Shown: positions 17,768 through 26,154 of the stretch, one piece after another
Layout: every line of letters starts with the position of its first letter
Numbering within the stretch: the first letter of the stretch is position 1
Source: Anaerophaga thermohalophila DSM 12881
GTDB taxonomy: Bacteria > Bacteroidota > Bacteroidia > Bacteroidales > Marinilabiliaceae
Reading direction: 5' to 3'
Assembly: GCF_000191885.1 (NCBI RefSeq)
Contig: NZ_AEWI01000018.1
Span: 36,294-100,293, forward strand
DNA: 64,000 bases
Made by a program: the position numbers and the translations under genes
Notes under the pieces: model-generated
Seen by the model: the letters and a program-made list of their open reading frames with translations, nothing else
Told to the model about the DNA's origin: nothing
Database searches by the model: none

Positions 17768-19912
17768 CTAATTATTTCTGATCAGCAATAATCCCCCAAT
17801 CAATAAAGCCATTCCAAACAAGTATCCTGTATTTACGAGGCCGGTATAAGGTACAAAAAATATAGCAGTCATAAAAGAGCCCAAAGCACCACCGGTAACA
17901 TCGGCAATATAAGTAATGGCCGCTCCGCTCTGAACACTTCCTTTATGCAAAGAGAGGCCGGAAACAAAAATACCTCCTCCCAACATAGCCATTCCAAACA
18001 AAATGATTAAAACCACCACGGGAAAAACCATCCGGTTGGCCATACTGTCAATTACCGGAACGGCCGCTATGCTTAAAATGGCCATCATTATCAACATAAC
18101 AGGGAAATAACGGGCCCGAAAAAAGAGTACATTTCTGTTGCCCAACATAGCACCCAGTGCCAGCCCTGCCATAAATAAAGAAAACAAGACCCCTGTAGCC
18201 CGGTACAAATCGCCCATAACCAACTGCCAAAGCAGCAAAATAACAACTTGCATTCCTCCAAGCACTATGCCGGCCAAAAAAACCCCTTTCGTACTTCTCC
18301 TGAAAATTATTAGTCCGATTATCAACAAAATTCCCAGAACGACTGCAAACCATCCAATTCTGACATCCCAGAAATTCCCCATTTCCATAATAGCCATCCG
18401 GAACAAAACCGGTTTTATACGCGTATTTACCGGTGCATCCTCAGCTATAACAGACTTTACATCTTCAGCTTGTCCTTTCAGTATTGATTCCGGGAAATAG
18501 TCTTCATTCAAAAAGCTGTTTTGTGCAACAGTTTCTTTGTGATACGACCACCATCCGCTGGTTAGCTTTTTATCCGATGCAATAAAAAAGACTTTCTCCC
18601 CTGCCCAAATCCGGATAAACGGAAAAACTTCGCTGATTGTACTATTCATTATTCTCAGGATACCTTTCATGGCATCCGACCAGTAAGGTGCATAAGAGAG
18701 GCCTCCTGTTGCCATCAACCCGCCCTGGTTCATATTTCTTTTCACCATCTTAAAAAAATCGACGGTATAGAACCTGGTAGAAGCCAAATCTTCAGGAACA
18801 CCGCCTCCAATCAGAATCACATCATAGCCGCTTGTCTGTTTTTTACGGTTCAGATAATTTAACGGGTCATCGTGTATAAAATGAATCCGTTCGGAGTCTT
18901 CATCATCATCAGACAATATTTGCATCTCGAGGTCAATCCTTGCTTTGTCGGGAGAAAGAAAATCAATCTGCAAAGAATCATATTTTAAAGCTTCGGACAA
19001 AAGGCCGGGGCCGGCATTAATGAACAAAAGACGCCCGGGACGAGGATGCAACAATAAAGCCGGGTGCAAAAGCACTTCGCGCTCACCCGGTAACAATTTA
19101 TCAGAAAAGAACCGTCCATTGCCAAAAAAATCTGTCTTACCGTCCCTTTCAAGAACATCAATTGTCCCATAAGGGGAAAAATAAGTTTTTTTTATGGTGG
19201 CATCATGCACGCTTTCACGTGCAAAGCGATACTGGGGGAGTACGTTCAATATCACTAAAGCCACAATCCCTGAAAAGATGAGGACCTTTGAAAAGGTTGT
19301 TCTGACAGGCGCAAAAAGAAAAACAGCCACCAAAAAATTTACAAACAACAGAAAAGAAAGTGCTGAGAAGGCATTTAACCACAAACCGGCTGCCAGATAA
19401 AAAAGAACACCGGAAATCAGACTTCCCAATTGTTCAGAGATGTAAATGCTTTCTGTCTGACGCTCATGAGATACATCGCTTAATACCGCAGAAAACCAGG
19501 TAAACATCATCCCTGAGGGAAAACAAAACACAAAAGTTATAAGAGAAGTAGTAATCAGCCATTGAGAAAGACCGGGCGCAATACCGCCGGGAACAAGCCA
19601 ACCTTTGGCAATATAGAGCAACAAAAGCGCCACATAAGCAGACGTACCTGCAAGCAGAGGAAACAAACCTGAGTACTGCCGGCTGAAACTCCTGAAGTAC
19701 CGGGCTACAAACGCACCCGCGCCGGTAAACAACATCCAGAACGACAGGAAGACACCAACTATCAACTCATTTACAGAATACAACGACGTCAGTTCGCGAA
19801 GCAGAATAACCTGCACCAGAAGCATGGTGAAGCCACTGACAAAAATAGCAAGCCGCCCTTTCAGCATGAACGAAGGCGGCTTTGAGAAAAACTTATTATT
19901 AATGTTCCTCAT
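17768..19912 (-). CDS. Polytopic membrane protein with a spermidine-synthase-like domain
   Basis: A 714-residue protein with about six transmembrane segments (20-225), a soluble Rossmann-like domain (about 240-490) and about six more segments (510-714). The soluble part aligns in outline with polyamine aminopropyltransferases: LLFINAGPGLL (295-305) sits at the nucleotide-binding loop and DVILIGGGVPEDLAST (364-379) where SpeE has DxxDP. Both the GGGDG loop and the catalytic Asp are lost, so normal spermidine synthesis is unlikely. Such membrane-fused SpeE-like proteins occur in many bacteria with unknown roles. The gene lies 26 bp upstream of the radical SAM gene and 78 bp downstream of the Memo-AMMECR1 gene. 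Confidence 0.8.
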   Translation of the reverse strand: MRNINNKFFSKPPSFMLKGRLAIFVSGFTMLLVQVILLRELTSLYSVNELIVGVFLSFWMLFTGAGAFVARYFRSFSRQYSGLFPLLAGTSAYVALLLLYIAKGWLVPGGIAPGLSQWLITTSLITFVFCFPSGMMFTWFSAVLSDVSHERQTESIYISEQLGSLISGVLFYLAAGLWLNAFSALSFLLFVNFLVAVFLFAPVRTTFSKVLIFSGIVALVILNVLPQYRFARESVHDATIKKTYFSPYGTIDVLERDGKTDFFGNGRFFSDKLLPGEREVLLHPALLLHPRPGRLLFINAGPGLLSEALKYDSLQIDFLSPDKARIDLEMQILSDDDEDSERIHFIHDDPLNYLNRKKQTSGYDVILIGGGVPEDLASTRFYTVDFFKMVKRNMNQGGLMATGGLSYAPYWSDAMKGILRIMNSTISEVFPFIRIWAGEKVFFIASDKKLTSGWWSYHKETVAQNSFLNEDYFPESILKGQAEDVKSVIAEDAPVNTRIKPVLFRMAIMEMGNFWDVRIGWFAVVLGILLIIGLIIFRRSTKGVFLAGIVLGGMQVVILLLWQLVMGDLYRATGVLFSLFMAGLALGAMLGNRNVLFFRARYFPVMLIMMAILSIAAVPVIDSMANRMVFPVVVLIILFGMAMLGGGIFVSGLSLHKGSVQSGAAITYIADVTGGALGSFMTAIFFVPYTGLVNTGYLFGMALLIGGLLLIRNN

Positions 19913-19937
19913 TGTAATGAAAAGTTGTATTTCATGT

Positions 19938-19996
19938 ATCTGTTCAGAAAGTGCCGGTTGCTAGGCTTGCAAGGCCGCCAAAAAAGGCATTTACTT
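19938..19996. repeat. Truncated copy of repeat family C
   Basis: GTATCTGTTCAGAAAGTGCC and GGCTTGCAAGGCCGCCAAAA match the copy at 31267-31389. It lies between two operon genes, and its right end covers the stop codon of the Memo-AMMECR1 gene. Confidence 0.65.
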
Positions 19997-21556
19997 TTCC
20001 CCGAAAACAAGTGCTTCATAAACATAAATATTAGCATCTTTCCAACCATCCCATCCGAGGCCGGCCTTATCGCGGGCACAATGCCCCAGGAACTCTTCAC
20101 GTCCCCATCCTGTTTTCAGGGCCACCTGTGGAAGAAATGTGCCGCTGCGGCCATCCTTTTCCACAACAATTCCATGCTTTCCCGGGATAATCTCACTTAT
20201 ATCATCAATTCTTCGCAAAGGTGTAAGAACAGAAATTTCAATGGTTATCTCATCTACCTCATCGGGTGTCACCGGAAGAAACCTCGGATCATTGAGAGCC
20301 GCAGAAGCCGTCATCCTGTCTACCACCTTCCACAAAGGAACAGAAGAACCAAAATTACCAATGCAGCCTCTCAACTTACCATCTTTATACAAAGAAACAA
20401 AAGCGCCGGCACCGACTTTCAAAGCCCCGGAAATTTCACCCTCAGGTTCGCGGGGACTTTTCCCTCTTACCACTAAATTTAAAGTCTGACGAGCCCTCTT
20501 CAACAACCAGTTTTTTTCTTCTTCATTCAAAGAAAAACCGTCATCATCATTTTTTGTTTCCTTCTTTCGGAAAACAGCAATAGCATTATAGCCAACAACG
20601 CGTGACGCATCACCATAACGGGAATCACCGGAATTTTTATACCCGATATGACGAAAATCCAGGTTGTTATTATCTTGCGTAATATATAAAAGTGTCAAAA
20701 CCGAAGTCCATCCGCAAAGACTCGTAGCCAATCCCTCAATTCCAAGCTTTCTGTTTTCCTCAAGTGTTTTCAGCAACAAACGCGGATCATTTTTAAGAAT
20801 GGCTTCTGCCGTTTTTTTATCAACCTCTTTGGCATCCTCATATCCCGGATAATGTGAAAAGTCGGTGCTGATTACAAACAAATTACCCGGCTTAAAATAT
20901 GGTTTCAGCACCTCAGCCGTCTTTTCGGCACCCGATGCATCCTGGGGGCCCATAACAACAGGAATCAGCTTAAACGGCTTTTTGAGATGGTACTGCAAAA
21001 AGGGTAACTGAACTTCCAGCGAATGCTCTTCTATATGCGGCGCTGTGTTGTCAGAAATAACAGAAGAACTTTCAACGAGTTTCTCAGCCAGTTCTCTGTT
21101 CACCTCCACTCTTCCAAGCGGCGTTAAATAATCACCCTTTGTATATACAGATGCCCCGTTAAAAGCAATTCTATGACTTGATCCGATTAAAAAAACATTT
21201 TCATAACCGGTATCTTCCGGTATCTGGTTAAATCCTGAAGCTGCTACACCGCCCGAATAAACGTATCCCGCATGAGGGACAATCAGTGCTGCTACTTCTC
21301 CATCACAAACGGGCGATTTGGCCCGTTCGAACAATGAACTCAGGTGCTCCTCCAGAGAAGCCGAATCTCCTTCGTAAAACATTCCTGCTACTGCCGGTAC
21401 TCTGTCTTTTACTTCCATAGCATTTCGGTTTTGGGCTGATGAAAATGAAGTGAATGTTACCAATAAAATTACAAACATCATCTCCTTCAGATTTTTACTG
21501 AAGAAACAAACAGACGAGTTTCGTTGCCTTTGAGTCGATGTTGTGCATCCAGACAT
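19991..21556 (-). CDS. Exported Memo-AMMECR1 fusion protein
   Basis: Up to 521 residues. A hydrophobic segment (about 27-41, MFVILLVTFTSFSSA) ends in a signal-peptidase-like site before QNRN. The Memo domain (about 50-335) keeps residues that correspond to the MEMO1 metal site: His95 in IVPHAGY, His129 in GSSHRI and Cys281 in LCGW. The AMMECR1 domain (about 340-521) has the family hallmark LRGCIG at 396-401. In other genomes these are often separate genes named for the AmmeMemoRadiSam system. The start is uncertain: ATG pairs at 21481/21478 have AAGGAG directly before them, but starting there removes the basic residues of the signal. Function is not established; redox or metal chemistry is inferred. 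Confidence 0.9.
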   Translation of the reverse strand: MSGCTTSTQRQRNSSVCFFSKNLKEMMFVILLVTFTSFSSAQNRNAMEVKDRVPAVAGMFYEGDSASLEEHLSSLFERAKSPVCDGEVAALIVPHAGYVYSGGVAASGFNQIPEDTGYENVFLIGSSHRIAFNGASVYTKGDYLTPLGRVEVNRELAEKLVESSSVISDNTAPHIEEHSLEVQLPFLQYHLKKPFKLIPVVMGPQDASGAEKTAEVLKPYFKPGNLFVISTDFSHYPGYEDAKEVDKKTAEAILKNDPRLLLKTLEENRKLGIEGLATSLCGWTSVLTLLYITQDNNNLDFRHIGYKNSGDSRYGDASRVVGYNAIAVFRKKETKNDDDGFSLNEEEKNWLLKRARQTLNLVVRGKSPREPEGEISGALKVGAGAFVSLYKDGKLRGCIGNFGSSVPLWKVVDRMTASAALNDPRFLPVTPDEVDEITIEISVLTPLRRIDDISEIIPGKHGIVVEKDGRSGTFLPQVALKTGWGREEFLGHCARDKAGLGWDGWKDANIYVYEALVFGEK

Positions 21557-21648
21557 GAATATCCGTTTTGTTTAATCTAAAATCATGCAATCAGTTTAAA
21601 GTTACAAACATAAATTTCAGTCTCAAAAAAAATCGTACATTAATCATT

Positions 21649-21790
21649 GAGTGCAGTCTAAAAAGCCTTTTGACCCCTAAATCCCCTAAAGGGGACTTTT
21701 TCAAACTGCTGATTTTTAGCAGTTCCCCTTTAGGGGTCAGGGGTAAAAATGTTAAAAATCAGCAGTTTGAAGGCTTTTTATACTACACTC
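21649..21790. mobile_element. MITE-like repeat A, interior type 2
   Basis: A 142-bp element with ends GAGTGCAGTCTAAAAAGCC and GGCTTTTTATACTACACTC. It is nearly the reverse complement of the copy at 8426-8566. No coding potential was seen. It lies upstream of the Memo-AMMECR1 gene and the tRNA gene. Confidence 0.8.
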
Positions 21791-21926
21791 AACCTTGATA
21801 TTCTGTACTTTAACAAACAAACCTCTATATGCACAAACAATTGGTTTGCATCGTATTGCAAAAGTTTGACGGAGTATTATTAAAAGCAATAAAACATTTT
21901 TTAACGACAATTTTCCGAAATAATCC

Positions 21927-21957
21927 TTGCGAGTTCGAAAAGAACCCCCTATTTTTG
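21927..21957 (+). promoter_or_regulatory. tRNA-Lys promoter
   Basis: TTG at 21927-21929, a 20-bp spacer and TATTTTTG at 21950-21957 give a strong Bacteroidota promoter match 23 bp before the mature tRNA. Confidence 0.75.
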
Positions 21958-21980
21958 CACCGCGTTTGAGAGAAACGAAT

Positions 21981-22053
21981 GACTCAGTAGCTCAGTTGGT
22001 AGAGCACGTCCCTTTTAAGGATGGGGTCCAGGGTTCGAATCCCTGCTGGGTCA
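21981..22053 (+). tRNA. tRNA-Lys (anticodon TTT)
   Basis: A 73-nt cloverleaf. The acceptor stem GACTCAG pairs with CTGGGTC, the D stem is GCTC/GAGC, the anticodon stem is CGTCC/GGATG with loop CTTTTAA (anticodon TTT), and the T arm is CAGGG-TTCGAAT-CCCTG. The discriminator base is A. CCA is not encoded. Confidence 0.97.
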
Positions 22054-22082
22054 CAAAAAATTTCAATCTCATTGAATCAGAA

Positions 22083-22110
22083 AACCTCAATTAACAGTTG
22101 AGGTTTTTTT
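22083..22110 (+). terminator. Terminator of tRNA-Lys
   Basis: AACCTCAA pairs with TTGAGGTT around a 7-nt loop, followed by a run of T. It ends 57 bp after the tRNA. Confidence 0.85.
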
Positions 22111-22128
22111 TGTCCAAATTTCTTCCCT

Positions 22129-22269
22129 GAGTACGGTCTAAAAAGCATCTTTGTTGCCAAACTCGTTGTTGTTTTAAATTTTTGCATCCTCATTAACAAC
22201 AAGTTAACTCCGGTACAAGAATTTAAAACGCCTTGATTTTGACAAAAATATGCTTTTTATACTGCACTC
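22129..22269. mobile_element. MITE-like repeat A, interior type 1
   Basis: A 141-bp element with ends GAGTACGGTCTAAAAAGCAT and ATGCTTTTTATACTGCACTC. It is flanked on both sides by TTCCCT, a 6-bp target duplication. Inside are inverted GTTGTTGTTTTAAATTTTTG and AAATTTAAAACGCC segments. Confidence 0.85.
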
Positions 22270-22783
22270 TTCCCTCCTTTTTTCAAGATTCACAGAAACT
22301 GGTAATTTCAGTATCTGACTATTACACAAATTCTTGAAATCTGATTAGGTTTTAATGCTTTCGCACAAGACATTTTGTCAGTTTATCCCTTTCCGATTAT
22401 GGCATAATACGCTGTATCCTCCATCTTGTTTTGGATAAAATCCTGAAATGGCCTGCAATTTGTTAATAAATTATCAGTATTTCCTTTTTTATTTTCCTTC
22501 CTCAATTAGTTTTAGTTCTTGTGATTTTTAGATATAAGTATCCGCCAGTCAGAAGTAATAGATTTTGCAGGAAAGAATTTTTCAGTTTGTTCCGAAAATT
22601 CTCCTGATAAGCAAACATCTGATTCTGTATAATAAATGATTGATATATAGTTTTTTGTAACTTGAATTAGATGGAAGAAATTTAGTTATTAGTTTTTAGT
22701 TATTAGTTTTTAGTTTTTAGTCATTCAGCCAGTACCGGGATATTGTAGGTACTGACAAACTCAAAAAACTAAAATATGATATC
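22270..22783. other. Intergenic region before the glycan locus
   Basis: No gene was seen in 514 bp. It is A+T rich and contains a short irregular tandem run of TTAGTTATTAGTTTTTAG (about 22683-22721). The promoter of the GT4 gene is presumably here but was not identified. Confidence 0.4.
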
Positions 22784-25027
22784 ATGAAAATTGCATTTAT
22801 CGGAACTTATCCACCACGGCAATGTGGTATAGGCACATTTACCAATAACCTGGTGAAGGCCATTCATGCAAATACCGAAAACAAAAAAATAAGTGACACG
22901 GCAATGGTGGTAGCCATTAATGAAGATGGCAGTCAATACGAATATCCGGAAGAAGTCAAGCATGTCATCCGGCAAAACCACCAGAGGGATTATATCAATG
23001 CGGCCAAAGTAATAAATTACAGCGATGCGGGAGTTTGCATCCTGGAACATGAATTTGGAATTTTCGGGGGTGATGACGGCGTCTATATTCTACCCCTTCT
23101 TCACAGACTCGAAGTACCGCTTATTGTAACTTTTCATACGGTACTAAAAGATCCCTCTTACACTCAGCGATCAATCGTTCAGGAAATTGGCAAAAAAGCG
23201 GCCCGCGTAGTTGTGATGAGCCGGAGGGCAGTAGAGTTCCTTGAAGATATTTATCACATCCCAAAGGAAAAAATAACACTTATAGAGCACGGAGTTCCCG
23301 AATTCGATAAAATATCACGAAAAGCCGCCAAAGAGAAACACGGGCTGGAAAACCGGAAAGTATTGCTCACCTTTGGTCTGTTAAGCCGGAACAAAGGTAT
23401 TGAGACCGTTTTGAATGCATTGCCTCCGGTGGTAAAGAACCATCCTAACTTATTATATATTGTTTTAGGGGCTACGCATCCATCGGTTTTGAAACATTCG
23501 GGTGACGAATACCGAAACTACTTAAAAAGGCTGGTGAAAAGCCTCGGCCTCGAAAAAAATGTCTTCTTCAATAATGAATTTGTTACCGAGGCCAAACTTT
23601 TCGAATACCTTACTGCCAGCGATATTTACATCACACCCTACCTGAGTGAAGCACAAATTACCAGCGGAACTCTTTCGTATGCAGTAGGAGCAGGTTGTGC
23701 AGTGGTTTCAACACCCTACTGGCACGCGCAGGAGCTATTAGACAATGGCAGGGGACGACTTTTTGGCTTCAAAAATTCGGATGAGTTATCCAATGTGCTT
23801 TTAGAACTGCTCGACGATGATGACAAAATGGTGGCTTTGCGCGAAAAAGCGTTCGAGTACGGGAAAAAGATACGCTGGCCAAAAATCGGCAAACAATACC
23901 TCTACCTGGCAGAGTACGTATTTGACAATTGGGATAAAGAACCTGAACCCGAAAAACTGGCCATCGATGTTTCACTGATGCCTTCCTATAATCTGTCGCA
24001 TATAAAAAGGCTTACCGATGATACCGGAATTGTTCAGCATGCGAAATACGGAATCCCTAATCTGAAAGAAGGATATTGCATGGACGACAATGCCCGTGCA
24101 CTCATTATGGCACTGATGGCCTGGCGGCAAAATAAAGATAAAGACGCATTATCCCTGATGCCGATATACCTGAGCTTCATTCACTATATGCAGCGCGAAA
24201 ACGGCAACTTCAGAAATTTTCTGAGCTTTAGCCGTCAGTTTCTGGACGAATATGGTTCCGACGATTCTTTTGGAAGAACCATCTGGGCGCTCGGGTACCT
24301 GATACGATTTGCACCCAATGATGCTTTTAAGCAAATTGGTCGCGAAATATTTTTCAACTCTGCCCCTCATTTCGAGAATGTCGAATCCATCAGAGGGGCG
24401 GCTAATACCATAATCGGCATAAGTTATTATCTAAAAGACGCCCAGAACGATGAAGGGATGGTAAAAATCCTGAAAAAACTGGCAGAAAAACTAACCCTTG
24501 CTTACCACACCGTATCTTCAGATGACTGGCAGTGGTTCGAAGACCAGATGACTTACGACAATGCCATATTACCGCTGGCTCTCTTTGCTGCCTTTGAAGT
24601 GACGGGAATTGAGGAGTATTTTGACATAGCTGTGAAAACCACCCGTTTCCTGGAAAGCATTGTTTTCAAGTCGGGATTCCTGACACCTGTTGGAAACCAG
24701 GGCTGGTACCAGCGCGGAGGAAGAGTTCCCGAATTCGACCAGCAATCCATAGATGTTATGGCAATGGTGTTGCTGTATTATCAGATTTTCCAGATAACCA
24801 AGGAAAAGAGTTATATTGAAAAGATGTTTACCAGTTATCTTTGGTTTCTGGGAGAAAACTCGCTACGTTTACCACTTTTCGACCACGAAACTCAGGGGTG
24901 TTGCGACGGACTTGAATCACAAGGTGTCAATCGCAATCAGGGTGCAGAAAGCACACTGGCATACTGGATTTCGCACCTGACTGTACTGGCAGCTCAGGAA
25001 AAAGAACATATTTTCGAAAATCTCTGA
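22784..25027 (+). CDS. GT4 glycosyltransferase fused to a helical (alpha/alpha)-type module
   Basis: A 747-residue protein. Residues 1-380 form a GT-B family 4 glycosyltransferase: N-terminal FIGTYPPRQCGIGTF, LTFGLLSRNKGIETVL (about 199-214) and the nucleotide-sugar site from SEAQITSGTLSYAVGAG (about 287-303). Residues 400-747 are all-helical, with YCMDDNARALIMALMAW at the start, resembling (alpha/alpha) toroid glycosidase modules. The helical part was not assigned to a family. The next two genes are a GH130 phosphorylase and another GT4, so the three may build or turn over a mannose-containing glycan. No signal peptide is seen, so it is probably cytoplasmic. Confidence 0.8.
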   Translation: MKIAFIGTYPPRQCGIGTFTNNLVKAIHANTENKKISDTAMVVAINEDGSQYEYPEEVKHVIRQNHQRDYINAAKVINYSDAGVCILEHEFGIFGGDDGVYILPLLHRLEVPLIVTFHTVLKDPSYTQRSIVQEIGKKAARVVVMSRRAVEFLEDIYHIPKEKITLIEHGVPEFDKISRKAAKEKHGLENRKVLLTFGLLSRNKGIETVLNALPPVVKNHPNLLYIVLGATHPSVLKHSGDEYRNYLKRLVKSLGLEKNVFFNNEFVTEAKLFEYLTASDIYITPYLSEAQITSGTLSYAVGAGCAVVSTPYWHAQELLDNGRGRLFGFKNSDELSNVLLELLDDDDKMVALREKAFEYGKKIRWPKIGKQYLYLAEYVFDNWDKEPEPEKLAIDVSLMPSYNLSHIKRLTDDTGIVQHAKYGIPNLKEGYCMDDNARALIMALMAWRQNKDKDALSLMPIYLSFIHYMQRENGNFRNFLSFSRQFLDEYGSDDSFGRTIWALGYLIRFAPNDAFKQIGREIFFNSAPHFENVESIRGAANTIIGISYYLKDAQNDEGMVKILKKLAEKLTLAYHTVSSDDWQWFEDQMTYDNAILPLALFAAFEVTGIEEYFDIAVKTTRFLESIVFKSGFLTPVGNQGWYQRGGRVPEFDQQSIDVMAMVLLYYQIFQITKEKSYIEKMFTSYLWFLGENSLRLPLFDHETQGCCDGLESQGVNRNQGAESTLAYWISHLTVLAAQEKEHIFENL

Positions 25028-25041
25028 AAAAGTTTTATACT

Positions 25042-25968
25042 ATGCTGATTACACGTTATCAATATAATCCCATACTAACCAAAGAAGACATTCCCTATCC
25101 GGTGAGTACAGTCCATAACGCCGGCATCACAAAATACAGGGATGAATACATCATGCTTTTCCGTTCGCATAAAATGAACGGTCGAAGCATCCTTGGCCTG
25201 GCCAGAAGTATCGACGGCTACCACTGGAAAGCTGAAGAGCACCCGTTTATGGAGCCGGCCAAAAAGGGAATCTTTGCTGAATATGAGGAGTATGGAGTTG
25301 AAGACCCTCGCATCACTTTTATCGACGGAGTATACCTCATCACCTACTCTGCCTATTCCCGTCACGGCGTGCGTGTCGGCCTGGCAAAAACGCGTGACTG
25401 GAATAGTGTGGAACGCTTTTCTCTCATTACCGAAGCCGATTACCGGAACGTGGTCATTTTCCCTGACAAATTCAACGGCTTGTATGCCAGGCTGGACAGA
25501 CCACACAGCGAAATAAGCCCGTGGTCTGTCTGGATCAGCTATTCACCGGACCTCCGCTACTGGGGCGATTCGAAACTTATTATGCGCCCGGTGCAATATC
25601 ATTGGGATGAGATGAAAATTGGCCCAGGAGCACCACCCATAAAAACAGAAAAAGGATGGCTTAATATCTATCACGGTGTCTACCCCACGATGGACGGAAG
25701 CGTTTATCGTCTGGGGGTTGCATTGCATGATTTGAATGACCCGTCAAAGATCATCGGCGTAGGCGACGACTGGATATTGCAACCCGAAGAACCCTATGAA
25801 CTTACCGGTTATGTTCATAATGTGGTGTTCACCTGTGGCGCCGTCCCTGAAAACGACGGTACACTGAAGATATACTGGGGAGCTGCCGACAGTGTTATGT
25901 GTGTTGGTACAGCAAAAACCGAAGACCTGGTGAATCTTTGCCTTACCAATAGCCGATCGGCAGTTTAA
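25042..25968 (+). CDS. Glycoside hydrolase family 130 protein (mannoside phosphorylase-like)
   Basis: A 308-residue five-bladed beta-propeller. YGVEDPRIT (84-92) has the conserved Asp88 that serves as general acid in GH130, and ARLDRPHSE and GPGAPPI are typical later blocks. GH130 enzymes reversibly phosphorolyse beta-mannosides to mannose 1-phosphate; a few hydrolyse beta-1,2-mannan. Linkage specificity cannot be read from sequence alone. The gene starts 14 bp after the fused GT4, so the two are very likely cotranscribed. A larger GH130 relative lies at 45271-46734. Confidence 0.88.
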   Translation: MLITRYQYNPILTKEDIPYPVSTVHNAGITKYRDEYIMLFRSHKMNGRSILGLARSIDGYHWKAEEHPFMEPAKKGIFAEYEEYGVEDPRITFIDGVYLITYSAYSRHGVRVGLAKTRDWNSVERFSLITEADYRNVVIFPDKFNGLYARLDRPHSEISPWSVWISYSPDLRYWGDSKLIMRPVQYHWDEMKIGPGAPPIKTEKGWLNIYHGVYPTMDGSVYRLGVALHDLNDPSKIIGVGDDWILQPEEPYELTGYVHNVVFTCGAVPENDGTLKIYWGAADSVMCVGTAKTEDLVNLCLTNSRSAV

Positions 25969-26154
25969 ACAGGATGCACTGAAAAACGCAAGACATTTTG
26001 ATTCAGTAATGCAATTGTTCAGTAGATTTTTAAATATGAGGATGGAAATAAGCCAGCACCAGAAAGCTAAAATTGCAGCAGTTTTATGGTTCGCAACGTC
26101 TCACAATAGAATAGCCTGGAAATCTGATATATCTGTAGTGAAAAAACAACAAAA

